Assembly: GCA_003049465.1 (NCBI GenBank)
Contig: PYSS01000076.1
Span: 62,001 to 126,000 of the forward strand
Reading direction: 5' to 3'
DNA from: Magnaporthiopsis rhizophila
Lineage: Eukaryota > Ascomycota > Sordariomycetes > Magnaporthales > Magnaporthaceae
DNA length: 64,000 bases
Shown here: positions 23,188 through 38,100 of the stretch, one piece after another
How the letters are laid out: every line of letters starts with the position of its first letter
Numbering within the stretch: position 1 is the first letter of the stretch
The notes under the pieces: generated by a model
What the model saw: only the letters and a program-made list of their open reading frames with translations
What the model was told of the DNA's origin: nothing
Database searches by the model: none
Translations under genes and position numbers: made by a program

Positions 23188-26100
23188 ATGGCGTCCGAAA
23201 CCACCACAGGGCTCCGTGAGACGGCTCTGTCCATACTTAACCCGACGCCTACCCGGTTTCTAGGCCCAACCTTGCTTCACCATCTGCTTAGGCTGGAGCT
23301 TCGGCCGAACGATACGGCTATTCACTACCTGTCGTCATATTGGGCCAAGACATCGCTTACTTATGGCGACTTACACTGCCGGGCCGAAGCACTTGCGTCC
23401 CGCATCTCGAGCGTACTTCACCGAATCCCTGGTCGGGATAACCCGCAATCTGGGAGCTCCCAGCTCATCATCCCGATCTTGGTGCCGCAGTGCCCTGACC
23501 TTTATGTTTCCCTGCTCGCAGTGCTAAAGGCTGGCGGGGCGTTCTGTCCCTTGAACCTGGACGCGCCTCCTGACCGCGTCAAGTTCGTCCTGGAGGACGT
23601 CTCTGCAAGGATAGTCCTCACAACCACGGACTTGTCGCATAAGATTCCATCAGAAGGGAGCAATGTCTCTGTCATCACGGTTGACGTACCACAGGAGAGT
23701 GGCAGCAATGATGAGGCCTGCCCAACGCTGACCACCCGGAGGGATGCGCGTGCATCTGACCTCGCGTATGTCATGTATACCTCGGGATCGACAGGCACAC
23801 CGAAAGGGGTGGGTATTTCTCACGATGCCGCAACGCAGGGTCTGCTCGCCCACGACCAGCACATCCCAAGTTTCCGCAGGTTCTTGCAATTCGCCGCTCC
23901 GACATTTGATGTGTCTGTCTTCGAGATCTTCTTTCCTCTCTTTCGCGGCGCAACGCTGGTCTGCGCCGATCGCCGCCTCATGCTCGACGATCTCCCCGCC
24001 GTCCTCCGAGAGATGGCTGTGGATGGCTGCGAGCTGACCCCGACCGTGGCTGCGAGTCTCCTGCGGAAGCGTGACAACGCCCCGAACCTCAAGCTCCTGT
24101 TGACAATAGGGGAGATGCTCACTGGCCCTGTCGTGGAAGAGTTTGGTGGACGACGGGACGGCGCGGAGAGCATGCTCTGGGCTATGTATGGACCTACAGA
24201 GGCGACGATACACTGGTATGTTTGTCATAGTTCTTAGGCCCTGGTAGAAACTGCGATCTAACCTTTGAAATGTAGTACCCTACAGCCTGCCTTCGAGGCG
24301 AACTCGGCGGTCAACAATATCGGAATGCCGCTCTCTACTGTCTCTGCATTTATCCTGTTACTTCCGGAGGAAAGGCCACATGCCGATACCAACTCGCAGG
24401 CTATGCCATGCGATCCTGTCGTTCTCCCTATCGGGGAGATGGGAGAGCTCGCCATCGGTGGCTTTCAGCTCGCCGAAGGCTATATAAATCGACCGGAGCA
24501 GACAGCTGCCGCATTCACCCAGACTGCGACATATGGCCGCTTGTATCGAACCGGCGACAAGGCTCGCCTCCGTCCCGACGGCATTCTCGAGTGTTTTGGA
24601 CGGATTTCAGAAGGCCAAGTCAAACTGAGAGGCCAGCGCATCGAGCTCGGGGAGATCGAAGCCGCCGTTCTTCGAGTCAATGGCTGTCACGGCGCTGTAG
24701 CCGCCGTCGTCGAGGGAAGGGTGCTTGTAGTCTTCTGCGTGGTGGATCTCCCGGACACGCACCAACACTCCACGCAAGATACAATTATGGAGGCGTGCTC
24801 CCGCTGGCTGCCGCGGTTCATGCACCCGAATGATGTAGTCGTTCTGGAGAAGCTTCCTCGACTCGCTTCCGGCAAAGTCGATCGGAAGCGGTTGGTATCC
24901 GAGTACCAGTTGTCCAGGGGCAGTGCCAGCAGCACGTTCCCATCGGAGCCAAGCTCTATCGATCAACTCGAGGGAGACTTGCGCAACACAGCAGAAACCG
25001 TGCTAGGCAGAGCCGTTTCACCCCTAGACAGCCTCGCATCTCTGGGCTTGGACTCCCTGCTGTCGATCCGGTTTGCCTCCTTACTTCAAAAGTCTGGCCT
25101 TGCGGTCAGCACCATCGACGTTCTCGAGTCGCGCACGATCTCTCACCTCTGTGCGCGCATACGCAGGCTCCGGAAGGGCCAAGAATCCGTGTCCGAAGAT
25201 CTACTCGCACACATCGACGTTGAGTTGGAGTTGTCATACGTCCTTGAGCAGGCTCCGTCGCTGTTACCAGACCAAGTACAGATCGAGGCCGTTTTGCTAT
25301 GCACTCCTCTCCAAGTGTCGATGCTGGCAGAGACAGCAAAGAATCCACAAGCGTACTGCAATTGGATCGAACTGGAGTTTCCGACGGACTGCGACGCAGA
25401 ACAGATCTTGGCGGCCTTTCAGGATCTCAGTCAGAGAAACGAGATTCTGCGGTCAGGATTTGTCCATCTCCTCGACGGCCGCTTCGTGCAAGTGGTGTGG
25501 CGGAATCTGCCTCTTCCGCTGCAGGCGGAGGACAACGCGTTGACATCTCGCTGCGATCCGCAGGGCAACGGGTCCCTGGACGGACAAGACCTCCCGAGAC
25601 CCCTCGCTCTCCACCTCACTCGACGAGATGGCCGCCTGCGCATGCGTATTGCGATTCACCACGCGCTTTACGATGGGTGGTCCATGGACATGATGATGCT
25701 TGATCTCGAAGTGCTACTTCTTGGCCAAGAACCTGCTCCCCGCCCACAATTCAGGGCTCTCTCACAGTACTATGCCTCTGACGCATATGTAAATGCTTCC
25801 AACGATGCGAGAGCTTTCTGGGCCCAGCAGCTTCTGGGATTCCAGCCATCACCCTTTCCGCTGCTCGTTTCTGCTGCAAGCGATGGGAGCGATACTACTC
25901 GATCGCAAACTTGCGCAATCGAGATTGACCCTGGCTATCTGGAGGGGCTGACAAGGCACAACGAGTGCAGCGTACAGGCGGTATTCCAAGCCGGTCTTCT
26001 TTGGCTCTGGGGCGCTATCCTCGGCGTCGAAGACATCGTCATCGGCACCATCACCTCCGGTCGCACGACCCCAATCATGGGCGTCGAGAACATCGTGGGC

Positions 26101-29100
26101 CCGTGTCTGGCATCTGTCCCCGTCCGAGCCAAGCTGGGCGAGGTTCGAACACTGAAGGAGCTTTTGGGATACCTTCATTCTGCCAATCGCGCCTTGATTC
26201 CGCACAGCATCCTTCCGCTCAGCGAGATCAAGAAGTCGGCTGGCGTTCCGCCGACGCAATCGCTATATGACGTGCTCTTTGTCTATCAAGAGTCGCTTGC
26301 GAGTCGCCGTCGCGGCGACACGGGTGCTGTCAGAGAGGTGGCTCACCAGGACTACCTCGAATCCAAGCTACTTGTCGAGATTGAGCCTTCGGTGCGCGAA
26401 TTCTCCTGCCGTATCACCTACCACGCGGGCTTCCTGCCGAGCGGGTATGTGTCTGGCCTTGCAGAGCAGTTCCGCTGCATTTTAAATCATCTCGTCCACA
26501 ACCTTGATACCCGGGTTGCTTCGCTTCGCCATGCCTTTTCGGATACGCTCTTGTCCCAACACAACACTCCCCCAGCAGCACTCGAGGGCAGTGCCGACCT
26601 GGCAAGTCTGGTGGAGATGACGGCGGCAAGGTTCCCAGACAAGCCGGCCGTGTGCTTTGCGGACGCTATCCTACCCAATTCGACGGCTCAAATGCGGACT
26701 GTCAGTTACGATGAGCTCAATCGGACGGCGAACAGGATAGGCCGCCTCATCCAGTCGCTTGCGGCCGAGGTTGGCACTCCTGTGGCAATCATCATGGAAA
26801 AGTCGGTTGATTTATACGTCGGTATCCTCGGCATCCTGAAATCTGGTTGCGCATATCTGCCACTGCTGCCTTCTACGCCACTCCAGAGAATCGACACAAT
26901 TCTCGCACAGGCTGGCGTTCGGATATGCTTGACCGATGCTGCCACGGCACAGTGTTTGCAGCCTCTGGGACACAACCTCCACCTCATCAACGTCAGGGAA
27001 TCTAACTTTGAGGGCCTTTCAGATGAGAATCTCTGCGTTGCACCTGATCCTTCCAGGTTGGCCAACATCATCTATACGTCAGGGAGTACGGGAATCCCTA
27101 AGGGCGTGTGCGTGACCCAGCTCAACATTGCTAGCAACCTCGAGGTGCTCTCCAGGATTTATCCCCTGAGCAGCCGGGAGGGCTCGCCGAGGATGCTGCA
27201 AAGTTGCTCCCAAGCCTTCGATGTCTCTGTCTTCGAGATATTCTTTGCTTGGAAGAATGCCATGTGCCTTTGTTCGGCCACCAATGATACGCTCTTCGCA
27301 GATCTCGAACACGCCATCCGGGCTTTGCGAATCACGCATCTCAGCATGACGCCGACGGTCGCGTCCCTCGTCGATCCCCGAAATGTCCCCGGCGTCGAGT
27401 TTCTCGTCACGTCTGGGGAGCCGATGACGGAGCAGGTGGCAGAGAAATGGACTGGGTTGCTCTATCAGGGCTATGGCCCCTCCGAAACCACAAACATCTG
27501 CACTGTCAAAAAGATGAGCCCTGGGGACCCTATCCGACACCTCGGTCATGGCTTCGAAAACACATCGTCTTTCGTCCTCTATAAGGACGGCCCAGCGGAT
27601 CTAGTCCCCTATGGGTGTGTCGGCGAGCTCTGCTTTGGCGGAGACCAAGTCGTGAAGGGCTACCTCGGCATGCCTGAGCTCACGTCTCAGAAGTTCATTG
27701 AGCACCCGCGTCACGGCCGCCTCTACCGAACCGGCGATCTCGGACGCATGCTTCCCGATGGCTCCTTGGTGATCATAGGCCGGATGGACGATCAGATCAA
27801 GCTTCGTGGCCAGCGGATTGAAACCAAAGAGATTGACGCTGTCATCCGGGAGTCCGGAGAGTCTACCTCGGTCCTCACCATGACTTTGGCTCGCGGCGAT
27901 TCCAAAGTCGACCAGCTTGCCACCTTCTACGTGCCTGTCGCGCAAGGTTCCATGGATGCCAACAACACGCAGCACAGGACATCCTATATCCTCATCGAAG
28001 AGGCGTCGCCGCTTCTCGCCGTCAACCAGGCCCTTTTCCATCTATTGGCCTCGAGGCTGGCCACGTACATGGTCCCAAGCTACCTGATCCCTGTGTCTGC
28101 CATACCCATGATACCTTCTGGCAAGGTCGATAAGGCGCTGCTGCGGCAGCTTTTTGCGAACCTGGACCAAGCCACGTTGAACCTGATCAGCGCCGGTGCT
28201 GGCGACATCAATGACGACGGCGAGTCCTGGTCAGAGGTGGAGACGGCAATTGCCCAGACCATTGCCGACGCTCTCAACGCTGACGTGCAGCATATTCGGA
28301 AATGGTCACCTCTTTCAAGCATAGGGCTGGACTCCATCTCCGCCATCACAGTCGCCAGACGGCTCAGGACTTCCCTGGGCGTGAGACTTTCGATTTCCCA
28401 GGTTCTACAAAGTGCTTGCGTTGCACGGCTCGACCAGCTGGTGAAGGAATCGATGAAGCTGGCCGACGAGGGCGCATCCCCCTACCATGCCGATGTCAGC
28501 TTCTTTGAAGAATCTTTCGTCGCTGACATACAAGGTCGCTTTGGTAGCCGGAACTTGGAAGCTATTCTACCTTGCACCCCTCTTCAAGAAGGCATGCTCG
28601 CCATGTCAACGGGCAGCAACAGCTCGTCGTACCTAAACCAGATGGTCTTCAAACTTGCCGTCCCCGGCAGGGACATGCGTAGGTGCTGGGAAGCGTTGGT
28701 ATGCCGGCATGCCATCTTGCGTACCTGCTTCCTCGCTACTGGGATGGCGGCACACCCAATCATCCAGGTGGTGTTGAAAGACTGGGCACTAAAGTGGCAT
28801 GTGTTTGACATGTCGGCCAGCCAGCCTGCACTTGGCGACTGCCTGCGAGCCTCTGGGGCGACGCTTGCGCCCGCTATTGACTCGATGGAACCGCCCGTCT
28901 CTTTCGCCCTTGCGCACTGCCACGATGCCGAATACTTCATCTTCATCTGCCATCACGCGCTTTACGACGGCGTCGCAGTGGAGAGACTGCTCCAAGAGGC
29001 TGAATGGCTCCTCGCGCCCGGCCAACAGACGCTGCTTCCGCCGCCGCCTCAGTACGAATACTTCTTGCGGGAAATGCTTGCTCTACCCAAGGACTCGGAC

Positions 29101-32100
29101 GCTTTCTGGAGAAGACAGTTAGAGGGCTTTCAACCGAGATCTCTGCCGTGTCCTGGCATACCTGCTGGTCAGGATGAATCTCCGGTCGAACATCTCGATC
29201 TAGGTGTTTCCCTTGATGAGATCAACGGTCGGCTGAAAGAGTTGGGCGTATCTCTTTTGGCCATGTGCCAATCCTCGTGGGCCGTGTCTCTCAGCGTATT
29301 GCTTGGACACGCAGATGTCTGTTTCGGCAACGTCGTCAGCGGCCGGTCTGTCGCGGTTGATGGTATCGAGCACCTTGTCGCGCCGTGCTTCAACACCATT
29401 CCTGTACGCATCGACGTTGCCAATGCCCGGTATCACATCGAGCTGGCCAGCTCGCTGCAGCAATCCGGGATCGAGGCACTGCGCTACCAGTTTACTTCTC
29501 TGCGTCAAATTCAATCCTTGCACGCTGCCGCCGATCGGAGCACCCGGTTGTTCGATACGTTGCTGCTCCTCCAGCAATCACCGAGGCCCCTCAACAGATG
29601 CATATGGACATTGGAGAGGGATGATGGGACCATGGATGTGCCTCTGGTCTGTGAACTCATCCCAGATCCGCAGAGCAACTCGCTTCAAGTCAAGCTCCAT
29701 TATGACAGCTCTCTGGTTTCGTCTTTGCTGGTCCCCTTCATTTTCCAGTTGTTTTCGCATGCTCTTCGAACGGCGCTTGCATATCCATCCGCGCCAGTTC
29801 TGACTCGAGCCAGCCTCCCCGGCGAGCTCTCACGCATGATGGATTCCTTGGAGCTACGACAGGATACATCTACTGCCACGGGGCTCTCTCCAGCTACCCA
29901 GGTTATTTCTCACAGCGAAGAATGGACCCCAACCGAGGGTGTCGTTCGGACGGTACTCGCCGGGCTGTCATCCACTGCGGAGGTTGCAATTGGCAAGCAC
30001 AACACCATCTACCAGCTTGGACTCGACAGTATCAGTGCCGTCCAGATCGCTGCAGCGTTGCGCAAGCGGCAGTTCAGACTGTCCGCAACGGATGTCATGG
30101 AACATCCGACCTGTCATCGGCTCGCGGCCTTTATCGACTCACCGCAAAGCAATGACGCTCCCAGTCTGCCCATCTACGACCTGCGTGCCTTTCAAGCGGA
30201 ATGCTATGAACAGCTGGCTCGCGACCCTGCCTGTCGCTACGTTACTGATAGGGTTTTCCCCTGCACACCGCTCCAGCACGGCATGCTCACCGAGTTCATC
30301 AACTCCAAGGGGCACAATTATTTTAACTTCCTCCACCTTAACATTTCCAACCCAGGTGCGACTTTGGGCAACATTCTGGAATCCTGGAAGCAGGTTGTGT
30401 CGATTCATGAGATGTTGCGTGTCGGCTTTGTCGCGGTGGATCACAATGATGCCTCCTTTGCCATGGTTGGGCGATCCGATGTTGAAGGCATCCTCGCAGC
30501 ACAGGTTGATGTGGCGGCGAACCGTGACGCCGGCGCTTTCGATCGGGAAAGATGGCGGAGCGGTGCTAGAGAAAGTGTGTGCGACGCTCTCGACCAACCA
30601 CCTTGGAGACTTGCTCTGGTCAAAGATGATCTGGGTGCCGTCCAGATTCATCTGGCCATTCATCATGCGCTCTACGACGCCCACTCTTTCAACTCAATAC
30701 TTGAAGACTTCGCGGCAGCATCTGGCGGAATGCGCATTCACCCATCCCACAACTCTGGTATCACAGCTGCTGTCTCCGACATCATGGCACAGAATATGGT
30801 TAGCAAGTCGGAGGCTCGAGACTTCTGGAGAGACCTATCCCATTGCGTCGTGGTCAACAGGTTCCCGGTCATGACTCCTCTGAGAGTCGAGCAGCGAACC
30901 ATCTGCGTTGAGAAGACTTTGGGGAGCTTCCCGTTCAGCAAGCTTGAGGAGGCGGCTAGGCTGTCTGGCGTCTCAATCCAAGCTCTAATCCAAGCAGCCT
31001 GGACAAGGATTCTGAGCTCGTACCTTGGAGAACCATCTGTCGTCTTTGGGGTGGTGCTCTCGGGGAGACACACGGATGCGACTCGAAACGCCACATTCCC
31101 CTGCATCACCACCCTCCCCGTATTTTCTGAGAACAGCGCGTCGAACAGAGAGTTACTACAACGGATGATGGTATACAACGCCCGGCTGCATAGGCATCAG
31201 CAAGTTTCTCTAGCCCAGATTCAAGGCTGGCTTGGGCTTCCTGACACGCGCCTTTTCGACACACTTCTTGTCTATCAGAAGTTTGAAGAACAGGTAAAAT
31301 CTCCCGGCGACCGATCTTGCAAGATCATCGACGACACTGCCACAGTTGACTATCCGGTATCCCTGGAAATTGAGCCACACGACGACCTGCTCCATCATCA
31401 AATCACTTTCTATGACGATGTACTTCCAAGCGATCAGGCCGTTCTGCTTCTGAGACAGTTCGACTCTGCGCTCGCCCATCTCGCCTTCCAGCCCGACGCA
31501 CAAGAAGACGACCTCTGGGTCTCGGCCCCATCCCTGTTCTCGATCACTCCCGCATCGAACCCTGAGCTCCTGTCGGATGTCGTTCTCCTACAGCAGTTCG
31601 TAGAACGGATGGCACTGTCATCTCCGGATCGGACGGCTCTGGAATTCGTCTCTTCTTTCGATCCCGATGGAGGGCCCGTGCGACGCACATGGTCGTATGG
31701 GGAACTCGAGGCAAATGGGAATCGAATCGCCAACCTACTCGAGCCGCACACGCAGACGGGCGGGATTATTGGTGTCTGCTTCGACAAGTGCCCTGAAGCA
31801 TACTTCTCCATACTGGGGATCCTGAAAGCGGGCTGCGCCTTCGTTGCCTTAGACCCAGGAGCTCCGCCTGCTCGCAGGCAGTTCATCCTCGAGGACTCGG
31901 GAGCCACTGCACTCCTGACGGACACCGACCGCTCCGCCGTCTTGGATTTTGTCGCTTCTGTACCTGTTATCGCCGTCGACGAGCAAGTACTCAACGCGCT
32001 TTCTCCACACCCCCTCCAGGAACGACAACTTCAGCTGTCCGCGAATGATCGATGCTACTGCTTGTATACCTCGGGTACCACCGGAACTCCCAAGGGTTGT

Positions 32101-35100
32101 GAGATCACCCACGAGAATGCAGTCCAAGCCATGCTCGCGTTCCAGGAGCTTTTCTCCGGCCACTGGGACGAAGACTCCAAGTGGCTACAATTCGCATCGT
32201 TCCATTTCGATGTCTCGGTACTGGAACAGTACTGGAGCTGGGGCGTTGGTATCACTCTTGTAGCTGCGCCTCGGGACCTAATTCTCGAAGATCTTGTGGC
32301 CATGATCTCGAGGATGGAGATCACGCACATCGACCTGACGCCTAGCCTAGCCCGGCTGGTGCATCCCGACGAGGTGCCGTCTCTGTGCAGGGGCGTCTTC
32401 ATTACGGGTGGCGAGCAGCTCAAGCAGGAGATCATCGATGTCTGGGGCGACGCGGGCGTCATCTACAACGCGTATGGACCAACCGAGGCCACGATCGGAG
32501 TCACCACGTACCAGCGCGTTCCCCGGACAGGCCGCTCGACCAATATCGGCAGGCAGTTCCCAAACGTCGGCTCGTACATCTTCAAAGCCGGCACGGAAAC
32601 CCCCGTGCTCAGGGGCGGGGTTGGCGAACTGTGCGTTTCCGGGAAGCTCGTCGGCAAGGGCTATCTCAACTGTGACGACCTAACCCTTGAGCGCTTCCCA
32701 AGCTTGACCCGGTTTGGTGGAGAGAGGGTGTACCGCACCGGGGACCTTGTGCGGATTCTGCACGATGGTTGCTTCGACTTTTTGGGCCGGGCCGACGATC
32801 AAGTCAAGCTACGAGGTCAGCGCCTTGAAATTGGGGAGATCAACCATTCGATCCGCGCCGGAGTCCCTCAGGTGGAAGATGTCGCCACGCTTGTAATCCG
32901 CGACGAGAAGAAACAAAAGGACCTCCTGTTGTCGTTTGTAGTATCCAAGGACTTTGCCACTGCGAGAAGTGGTGGAGGGCAGCCCTTGCGACCAATAACC
33001 GCCACCGACGATGGAACCAGCAAACCGGCGCTGGTGCGAGACGTCCAAGGGGCGTGCCGCACAAGGCTCCCTGGGTACATGGTGCCCACGTATATCATCC
33101 AGCTTCCTTTCATACCATTGTCGTCGAATAGCAAGGCCGAGGTGAAGCAGCTCCGTGAGCTCTTCAACTCGATGACCTCAGAGGAGCTCATCGCCGCCTC
33201 TGCCGCTGGGCCCCATGCCAACTCTGCTCTTGATGGAGATGTCGCACAAAAGGTCCTGGCTGCTCTGCGTGCCATGCACCTCCTCGAAGGAAGCCACCGC
33301 CCATCCGCCGAGACTAGCATTTTCGAGCTCGGCATCGACTCAATTTCCGTGCTCCGTTTCTCGAGGGCGCTGAAGCGTGGTGGACTCGATCAGGCGACCC
33401 CGGCACTGATTCTCAAGCATCCCATTGTCGGAGACCTGGTACACGCCCTGCAAACGGACGCTACCTCTAGAGACGCAGGTGCTGTTCTCGAGGCCAGGCA
33501 GCTTGTGGAGGCTTGCCAGCACAGAAACCGCGCGCAGGCCTGCCGGGTCCTCGGGGTCACGTCTGACCAGATCGAGTATATCGCCCCATGCTCGGCCCTG
33601 CAGCACGGCATGATCTCGATCTCCAGAAACGAGGAGAGCGTCGGCGCCTACTTCAACGTCTTCACCTTTGAACTGCACGACAATGTGGATGTTCCTCGTT
33701 TGAAGGCCTCGTGGCAGACCATCGTCGATTCGTTTTCCATCTTGCGAACCAGGTTCCTCACCTCCACCGAGGGCTTCATCCAGGTGGCCCTGAAAGAGGT
33801 CGCACTCCCGTGGGACGAGATCGATGCCGACGCAAGGCGAGACGACGAGACCGAGCGGACAGTTTTCCAATCGCTCCAGGACAGGTGGATCGAATGCAAT
33901 AGCAAAGACGTGACTGCACCGATGGAGCTGCATCTTGTCAGGTTTCGGGCGCAGCAAAGGGTGCTCCTGAAGCTTCACATCTTCCACGGTCTCTACGACG
34001 CTAACAGCCTTGGAATGATCGTGGCCAAGGTAGCAGCTCTCTGTCTGGGGACAGAGCCCATCGAATCGCGGACCACGTTCATCGACGCCCTCATCCACGG
34101 CCCGCTCCGCAACTTCGGCTACACTAGAAGCTTCTGGGAAAACCACCTCCTCGGTGCGGAGCTCGTACCACTACCGCGGCTTTGTCCTAACCCCGCGAAG
34201 TCAGTTGTCAGCTCCTCCCGGTCCCTTGATTTTGCAATCTTGGAGCCTGCACGGCAACAGCTCAACGTCACGCATTCAGCTGTGGTCCAGGCACTGTGGC
34301 TCTCCGTCCTCTGCGCGCGTGTCCAGTCATGCGTCACCATAGGCGTTGTCCTCTTTGGACGCGCCATTGATGTCGAAAACGCAGAACACGTCGTCGGGCC
34401 CCTATTTAACACCTTGCCGTTCCACTTACCCGACACCGCCAGTTGCCACACCTGGGCTGGTCTCGTGGAGTACTGCCACAACTTCAACACTTCGACCCTG
34501 CCGTTCCAGCACACGCCGCTGCGGGACATACAGAAGTGGTGCTCTGGCGGCCGGCCCCTTTTCGACACCCTGTTTTCGTGCCAGAGGGAGTCGCTTCCGT
34601 CACCTGCCGGGGCTGGTGCGCTGTGGACCGAAGCGCCATCTGAGGACCTGACCCCGGACTATCCGCTCGCGTTTGAGGCTACACTGACCCGCGATAATCA
34701 CCTTGAGCTTCACCTTGTGGCGCAGGCTGGTGTTGCCGACAAAGACGCCCTCGCTGGCCTGCTCGATGAGCTTCATCAAGCCATGCTGATGATGACGCAG
34801 GATGTTCAAGGGCAATGGAGCGCGAGGTCCCGGCTGGGAGTTGCTGGTGCGAATTCGAGTCCACCCACTGCATCACGCAAGCAAAACACGGATAGCCATA
34901 CAACTCGTACTGCTCCGTTTATCTGGACGGACACCGCGCTCGTGCTCCGCTCCGAGATCGCCTCTCTCGCCGGAGTGGCTCTGGATGACATCAGTGACAC
35001 CACTCGGCTCCTCGAACTTGGGCTCGATAGTATTGACACTATCAAGCTCTCGGCGCGCCTGAAGAAGCATGACCTCGCCCTCACAAACAGCCAGCTCGTC

Positions 35101-38100
35101 AAGGGCCAAACGATAAAGGAGTATGTGGACATATTGGGACAAGCGGTCGGAAGAGACGGAAAGAATCCGATCAGCAAATCAGCAGTACAGTCTCAGCTGT
35201 TAAGAACAGCCGCCCTTCGCACCCGCATCGTGGATAACTCGGGATCATTAGATGCGGCCATGGTGGAGACCGTCCTGCCGCCAACGCCTCTTCAAGAAGC
35301 CATGGTGGCCGACACACTGGACTCGGGCTTCCGACGTTACTACAACCACGACGTGCTCGAAATTCTCCCAGGCGTGGAGATGAATCGACTCCAGGAGGCG
35401 TGGCAGACGGTGATCGACGGTTCGCCAGTACTACGCACAGTCTTCGTACAGATCGATGATACCGATCTATACTTCGCCTTTTGCCAGGTCGTGCTCCGGG
35501 AGATGAAGCTGAGCTGGGAGGTGCGAGAGCTATCCACCACCGCAGATATACAGGGCGAGATGGAGTCGTCGCGACAGCGGGCTGAGCTTTCGGCCGGCAT
35601 GGCCAACTTGCTTCAGCTCACGCCCATCCGCGTCGGAGAGCAGAATTTCCTGATCTTGTCCATCGCCCATGCGCTCTACGATGGGTGGTCATTGGACCTG
35701 CTGCACTGCGATGTCAGAGACGCATACGCCGGCCAGTTCAAGCCGAGGCAGTCTTACGTCGATTACCTGAGCCACATGCTGCTCTCGGCCAGCAGCGAAG
35801 CAAACGACTTTTGGGTCGATTCGCTGACCGGCGCCACCCCGACAAGCATCCAACCGCAAAAGCTCCAGGTCGGAGCCTTGAAGGAAAAAGACCAGCTCCA
35901 ATCGTCACCCATGCTGGTGCATCGGCTAGAAACGGAGTCTCCGGTCAGCGCGGCAGACCTGCTCTCCTTTTGCCGGCGCCAGGCCGTCAGTCTCCAGGTG
36001 GTTGGACAGGTCTGCTGGGCAGCCGTTCTAAGCCGGCGGACCCAGTCGCTCGATGTGACCTTTGGCAGCGTTCTCTCCGGCCGCGAGACCGAAGCCGCCG
36101 AGGGGCTTCTCTTCCCCACCATGAACACAGTCGCCGTGCGTACGGTCCTTCACGGAACGGTGGGCACCCTGCTGCGGTATGTCCAAGAGAACATGGCAGG
36201 CATCAACCAGTACCAGCACTTTCCGCTCAGGAAAGCGCAGCGTCTAGGGGGCGCCGGCGGCACAGGCGAGGCGCTATTCAACACGCTCTTTATCCTGCAG
36301 AAGCGCCGCGTCAACCAGGTCGCAGACGACGACAACGCGACAATCATGCGGTCCGTGGACGGATTCTCAAGTGTCGAGTACTCAATCTGCATCGAGATGG
36401 AGATAGTTGGTAGTGAGAAAGTCGTGTGGCGGACTGCTTGCGACGATTACTTCCTGTCCAAGCGAGAAACGGCCGAGCTGCTCGGCGAGGTTGACGGCGC
36501 GCTGCAGTTCCTGCTACGCTCGTCACACGACACGTCCATCTTTACGTCGTCCGTCGCAGCCTCGGTTGGTGGCGCCTCGGCTTCTAGCGAGGTCTCTGTC
36601 TGCGGGTTGCCGCCCTTCCACCTCCGAACCCGCAATAGCTCGTCGTCAGCGACAGAGTTCTCGGCACAAACGGACAGCTCGACGCTCGTCGAGGATGAGG
36701 ACTGGTCGCCGTTGGAGGAGACCATCAGAGACGTGCTTGCTCGGGTCAGCGGTGCCACCGACCCGTCGTCGGTCAAGAAAACGTACAACCTGTACCATCT
36801 TGGACTGGACTCTATCAGCGCCATCAAGGTCTCTTCGTTGCTACGAAAGAGGGGCGTCGAGCTGCGGGCGCCTGAGCTCCTCGGTGCTGAGAGCTTGGAA
36901 GAGATGGCTGCCATTGCCTCCAGTCGGGTTGCCAGCCAGAGCCTACCTCCAAAGACTGCTGCACGCTCCGAATCTGAGGCCACGACCCCCAAGGGCGTCA
37001 AGATTAAGGACAAGGCCGTCCTGCAATCCATATTAGATCGTGTGGGGAACCTTGACATGGTGCGATTAGCAGGCCTGAGGTTTGAGGATGTCCAGAAGAT
37101 GCTGCCTGCCAGCGCGATGCAGGTGCACATGATCTCCACGTGGCAAAAGTCGGACGGCGAGGTTTTCTTCCCCGAGTTCAGTTACCGACTTTCGGGAGTC
37201 AAAGACGACTTTGACGTGGACGACGTGGCTGCTGCGTGGCGAGCCCTGGTTCACGAGATGCCGATTCTGAGGACGGTGTTCCTCCCGACCGGCATCCCAG
37301 CTGTGCCTTTTGTCCAGATCGTGCTGGACCCGACGGCCCCCTACTGTCTGCGCAGCTTCAGCGATACGGGCTCACTCGCCGACAACAGCAGAGAAGACAG
37401 CGCCGTCTTTTCTGTCCAGCCTCTGGTGCATCTCGCCGCCTCCAACAATTCGGTGGGCACAGACCGCAACTGGGTGCTGTCGCTCAAGATTTTGCACTCT
37501 CTCTACGATGGCTTCAGCCTCCCTGCCATCATGACACGATTCGAGGAACTCCTGACGAGCAGGAACGACAACAGGCCGCTCATCCCTCAAGGTGCACCCG
37601 CAGGAGAAGTTGCCGGCGAATGGGTATCCCTCGTTGCACAGCAGGTGTCGAGCCCTGCAATCAATGCACGCAGGGCTTTCTGGACCGACTATCTGCGAGG
37701 GGCGGTAGCAACGCCTTTTACGGTCCCCTCCTCCACGATGATTCCGGATTCCGACGCAAAGCGCAGCAGGGTGTCCAAGTCCACGCCGCAGGCAGTCAGC
37801 GATGTGTCCCTGCTCCGCGAAACGTGTGCTTCCAACGGCGTCAGCATCCAGGCCGCTTTTCTTGCGGCCGTTGCGAGGATTCTGCAGACGGGCGATCGTG
37901 CTGACGTCGTCTTCGGGATCTACCTCGCCAACAGACAACAGCAAACCCAGCACAGCAGAGATGACAGCGAACAGGACACCCTGGCATATTATCCTACTCT
38001 GACTCTGCTACCATTACGGGTGCGCTGTGGCAGGGCTGCGGACTTTATCACTGCGGCGCGGACAATCCAGCAGGACCTCGCCAGCATCATGTCGGACCCG

